Below, in pieces: positions 12,378 through 15,034 of a DNA stretch of 15,034 nucleotides (within the stretch, counting starts at the first letter, position 1; every line of letters starts with the position of its first letter). This DNA comes from DATDPY01 sp964395765 (GTDB lineage: Bacteria; Bacteroidota; Bacteroidia; Cytophagales; Cyclobacteriaceae). Under the pieces are notes generated by a model, which saw only the letters and a list, made by a program, of their open reading frames with translations, was not told where the DNA came from and did no database searches. The position numbers and the translations under genes are program-made. The stretch lies in NCBI GenBank assembly GCA_964395765.1, contig CAYNCU010000099.1, positions 1 through 15,034 on the forward strand, written 5' to 3'.

Positions 12378-15034
12378 TCATTGGCTCCATCCTTCGGATA
12401 TCTTCTTAGTTTCCGCGATTTTTTTGTCCATTTGGGCTTTAAATTGGCTATAATCTGTTTTTGAAAGGGTACTTTTTAAAAAGGATATATTTCCACCGGC
12501 ATATTCCGGCACATTCAACTCCAAACACTGTAGAATAAATTTCTCATTCAGTTCAATCGAATATCGGTTAATTTCCAGGGCATTTAATAATACCCTGTAA
12601 GCGGAATTAGGATCCTTTTTGTAATTATTGTAATAATCAGAAACCTGCTCAATTCCCTGATCAAAATACGGGTCCCAGGTTAATATCCGGGTAAACCGGG
12701 AAACGTTAGCAGAATCGTTTTTGAGTATTGCCAGTTTATAATCCCGTAAAAGATAATACAGGTAACCGGGGCTGTTAGTAGGGCCGTAGGTATAAGCGAT
12801 ACTATCCGGCATAGTTTCTTTACTCGTCTCATGTATTGACAATAATATCTCTATTTTATTCTTCAGCATGCTTAAATTTTCATCCGTTGGTTTTTTTTCT
12901 TCAAGAGAATCCAGCAGGTTTTGAGCTTGTTCATATTTATCCTGATTAATCCAACGGAGTGATTGTTCCAACCTTAGCCGGTCCCGGATCCCGGTATTAT
13001 GAATACGGTGAAGAAAATCATTCAGGGAATATTTTTGCGAGGCTTCCGGTACATAGAAATAATAATTATAAATCATATCATCATCTGGTTCTCCCGATAA
13101 ACTCGTCATTCCCGTTAATTCAAGATATTTATTCGCCAGGAGCTTCACTTCATTATTCTTTGATGTGGAGAGAGATTTAAAAACCGAAGCAGCACTATCG
13201 CTTCTATGAAGGTTCAGAAGGGCAATGCCATAATAGAGTTTTGCGGAAGGATCGCTTATTTCACGGTATTCGCCAAATTCATTTAAGGCCTGCCTTGAAT
13301 CCCCGGAAGCAAGGAATAATTCGCCCAATATTTGCCTGAAATTTAAATCGGGCATAGATACGTCTGACAGATTTCGCAGGATTTCAATTGCTTTTCCAAC
13401 CTGGTGATTATTGTATAATCCCAGCGCATAAATCAATGATAAATCGACAGCATACTTGGGGTTGGATGTCTTTCTGGAAAGGCTATCAATTTTTGTAAAA
13501 AAAGCCGTATCCGCTGAATTGAGCTTGTTCAACCCATAATTATAAAAATAGGCAAACTGCCGCGAAGAATTAATGGCATCCGGCAGGGGTTCTTTTACAT
13601 GAAGGGTTATGGATTCATTGTTATCGTTGGCCAGGGCGGTCATATTGGCTAATCCGGCTTCCGATTCAGGGATGCCGAGCTCATTTTTTACCGAATCATA
13701 CGGAATCCCTACATCCGCCCTGGCGACCATCCCGTAGGAATTGGAAAGGATAACCTGTGAATGCGGTTCAATTTTTCGTGCGTGACTGAAAAAATAAAAA
13801 GCGGAATCCATGATATTCGTTTTACTATAGAAAAAACCGATGTTGTTATTGATCTGGGCAGAGCCCGGAAAATGAGAGTAGCCTTCCTTGAGTTTGAATA
13901 AACCCTCAAAAAACTGGTTATTCCCTAATAACCGGTTACTGATGTTAATGTAGGCATAAGGGGATGGGTTTCTTAAATTCGCATCCTCAAGATAGTTGAT
14001 TTCCTGAACCTTATTATTTTCCAATCTCGCAATTGAAGCCATTGCATAATTGGAACGATGATTACGATAATCATAGTTGCCTCCTTTCTCATAATAAACT
14101 TTAGCCAGAGAAGTTTCCTTATTATGCCAGAATAAATCTCCTATTAAATTATAGTACCCGGCCTTCCCCTGGTTAAGTGAACTGAATCCGGCACGATAAA
14201 TTAACAATACGACCGTGAGCAACCCGCTTAATCGAAAAACAAAAAAGGGAAGGGCCCTGCTGTCATAGACCAGAGATACAACGTTAAATCCCTTCGCCAT
14301 CATAGCTCCGAAGTTGGCCACCAGGTACATAAAAAACATAATGCCGAATCCGATTTGCCCATAGATGATGGCGTCGTTAAATATTTCCGCGATGGGATCG
14401 TTTCCGACAGAAAGAATAAATCCATAAGTTGAAAATGTCAATGCTCCGAAACCCAGGAATAACAAAGCTGCATTGGGCCTGAATGGCAATATTTCCCGAT
14501 AAAGATTTTCCCTTCTCCTCAACCACCAGAAGCCGATCAATGCGCTTATGAAAAACACGATAACAGGGCTTAAATAAATAAGTTTCCAGTGAAAGATCCC
14601 GTTATCGTGGAGGTAGGTTATAAATACATAAAATAAATAGATAAGGGTCATCAGCGTAAAATGTAAAAGGCTGCGCGATGATCCGGATCGTGCGGACCCG
14701 GAAGATATATACAGGATTCCGAATATAATTTCATGCGAAATTGTAAGAATGAAAATTACCGAAACCACTAAAGGAGCTCCTATTCCATAACTTACCAGGT
14801 AATAAAATGGATGTTGAACACCTGCATAGAAATAGATAATAACACCGGTAACTATGGTTGCAATACAAAATACGGCAAAGCGGTAAAACAATGTCAGGTT
14901 GGGTTTAAATTCCCTGAATATGTATCCTATGGAAAGAAAAATACTGAATATCAAAATACTGGTGGCCCTATTGGAATTATTGAATAATAATATATGGTCC
15001 GGCTGAAATAATACGACAAAGGCAATAAAGGCCC
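12378..15034 (-). CDS. Large polytopic membrane protein with TPR-repeat domain (5' end beyond window)
   Basis: The visible part is about 884 residues. The frame stays open from the stop (TGA, 12380-12378) to the right window edge, so the true start lies outside. The first in-frame TTG at 14954 is not a credible start, because the upstream codons continue a hydrophobic segment (LIFSIFLSIGYIF). The first roughly 270 visible residues contain about nine hydrophobic helices, with a conserved-looking TISHEIIFGILY stretch. The remainder is predicted soluble with several tetratricopeptide-like helix pairs (for example LSLIYALGLYNNHQVGKAIEILRNL and AKLYYGIALLNLHRSDSAASVF). TPR domains mediate protein-protein contacts, so I infer a membrane scaffold with its repeat domain on one side of the inner membrane. 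I do not recognise a specific family. The membrane part vaguely recalls proteins of Bacteroidota exosortase loci, but no exosortase is in view. It could be co-transcribed with the downstream ABC ATPase gene (147 bp away). Confidence 0.75.
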   Translation of the reverse strand, partial: AFIAFVVLFQPDHILLFNNSNRATSILIFSIFLSIGYIFREFKPNLTLFYRFAVFCIATIVTGVIIYFYAGVQHPFYYLVSYGIGAPLVVSVIFILTISHEIIFGILYISSGSARSGSSRSLLHFTLMTLIYLFYVFITYLHDNGIFHWKLIYLSPVIVFFISALIGFWWLRRRENLYREILPFRPNAALLFLGFGALTFSTYGFILSVGNDPIAEIFNDAIIYGQIGFGIMFFMYLVANFGAMMAKGFNVVSLVYDSRALPFFVFRLSGLLTVVLLIYRAGFSSLNQGKAGYYNLIGDLFWHNKETSLAKVYYEKGGNYDYRNHRSNYAMASIARLENNKVQEINYLEDANLRNPSPYAYINISNRLLGNNQFFEGLFKLKEGYSHFPGSAQINNNIGFFYSKTNIMDSAFYFFSHARKIEPHSQVILSNSYGMVARADVGIPYDSVKNELGIPESEAGLANMTALANDNNESITLHVKEPLPDAINSSRQFAYFYNYGLNKLNSADTAFFTKIDSLSRKTSNPKYAVDLSLIYALGLYNNHQVGKAIEILRNLSDVSMPDLNFRQILGELFLASGDSRQALNEFGEYREISDPSAKLYYGIALLNLHRSDSAASVFKSLSTSKNNEVKLLANKYLELTGMTSLSGEPDDDMIYNYYFYVPEASQKYSLNDFLHRIHNTGIRDRLRLEQSLRWINQDKYEQAQNLLDSLEEKKPTDENLSMLKNKIEILLSIHETSKETMPDSIAYTYGPTNSPGYLYYLLRDYKLAILKNDSANVSRFTRILTWDPYFDQGIEQVSDYYNNYKKDPNSAYRVLLNALEINRYSIELNEKFILQCLELNVPEYAGGNISFLKSTLSKTDYSQFKAQMDKKIAETKKISEGWSQ

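Noticed and set aside
12378..14954. Membrane-TPR protein as complete with a start at 14954
   Set aside because: That codon is TTG and the frame continues open and hydrophobic to the window edge, so the gene is partial.
1..15034. tRNA, rRNA, CRISPR array, insertion sequence or prophage
   Set aside because: I saw no cloverleaf, rRNA-like segment, spaced repeat array, transposase or phage gene anywhere in the window.

Overview
The window looks like a piece of a draft Bacteroidota genome, probably Bacteroidales-like. Three things point there: promoter-like TAnnTTTG boxes, weak or absent Shine-Dalgarno sequences before most starts, and protein types typical of the phylum (a fermentative D-lactate dehydrogenase type, a long type II IlvE, a stand-alone LolD/MacB-type ATPase, and a large membrane-TPR protein). 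This is inference from sequence alone. A 10-base run of N at 2291-2300 marks a scaffold join.

Layout. Positions 1-143 hold the tail of an unidentified protein, followed by a D-lactate dehydrogenase (212-1264, +) with an unusual four-cysteine tail. Converging on it is a Wzx-type polysaccharide flippase (1294-2777, -), split only by the N gap. After a 278-bp divergent intergenic region, a five-gene + strand run (3056-7864) forms a surface-glycan segment: CDP-tyvelose-epimerase-like SDR, FkbM methyltransferase, GT-B-like glycosyltransferase, GT2 glycosyltransferase and GDP-mannose 3,5-epimerase. The genes are tightly packed (4-nt gaps or ATGA overlaps). The two middle genes are visibly AT-richer than the flanking sugar-nucleotide enzymes, as expected for the variable core of a polysaccharide locus.

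From 7916 onward everything is on the - strand and looks mostly like chromosomal housekeeping: prfB with a textbook programmed +1 frameshift (7916-8993), a small secreted/membrane hypothetical, ilvE with a good promoter, a PduO/MMAB-type cobalamin adenosyltransferase, a LolD/MacB-type ABC ATPase without an adjacent permease, and a large polytopic membrane protein with a TPR domain that runs off the right edge.

How the genes work together. The epimerases probably make activated sugars (a GDP-L-galactose or GDP-L-gulose type product from GME; a nucleotide-linked deoxysugar for the other SDR). The two glycosyltransferases would assemble a repeat unit, the FkbM enzyme would O-methylate it, and the flippase would move the lipid-linked unit across the inner membrane. 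I see no clear novel defence or mobile system. The most interesting items are the prfB recoding site (known mechanism, missed by simple ORF calling), the epimerase-like SDR with Phe in place of the catalytic Tyr, the cysteine tail on the dehydrogenase, and the membrane-TPR protein.
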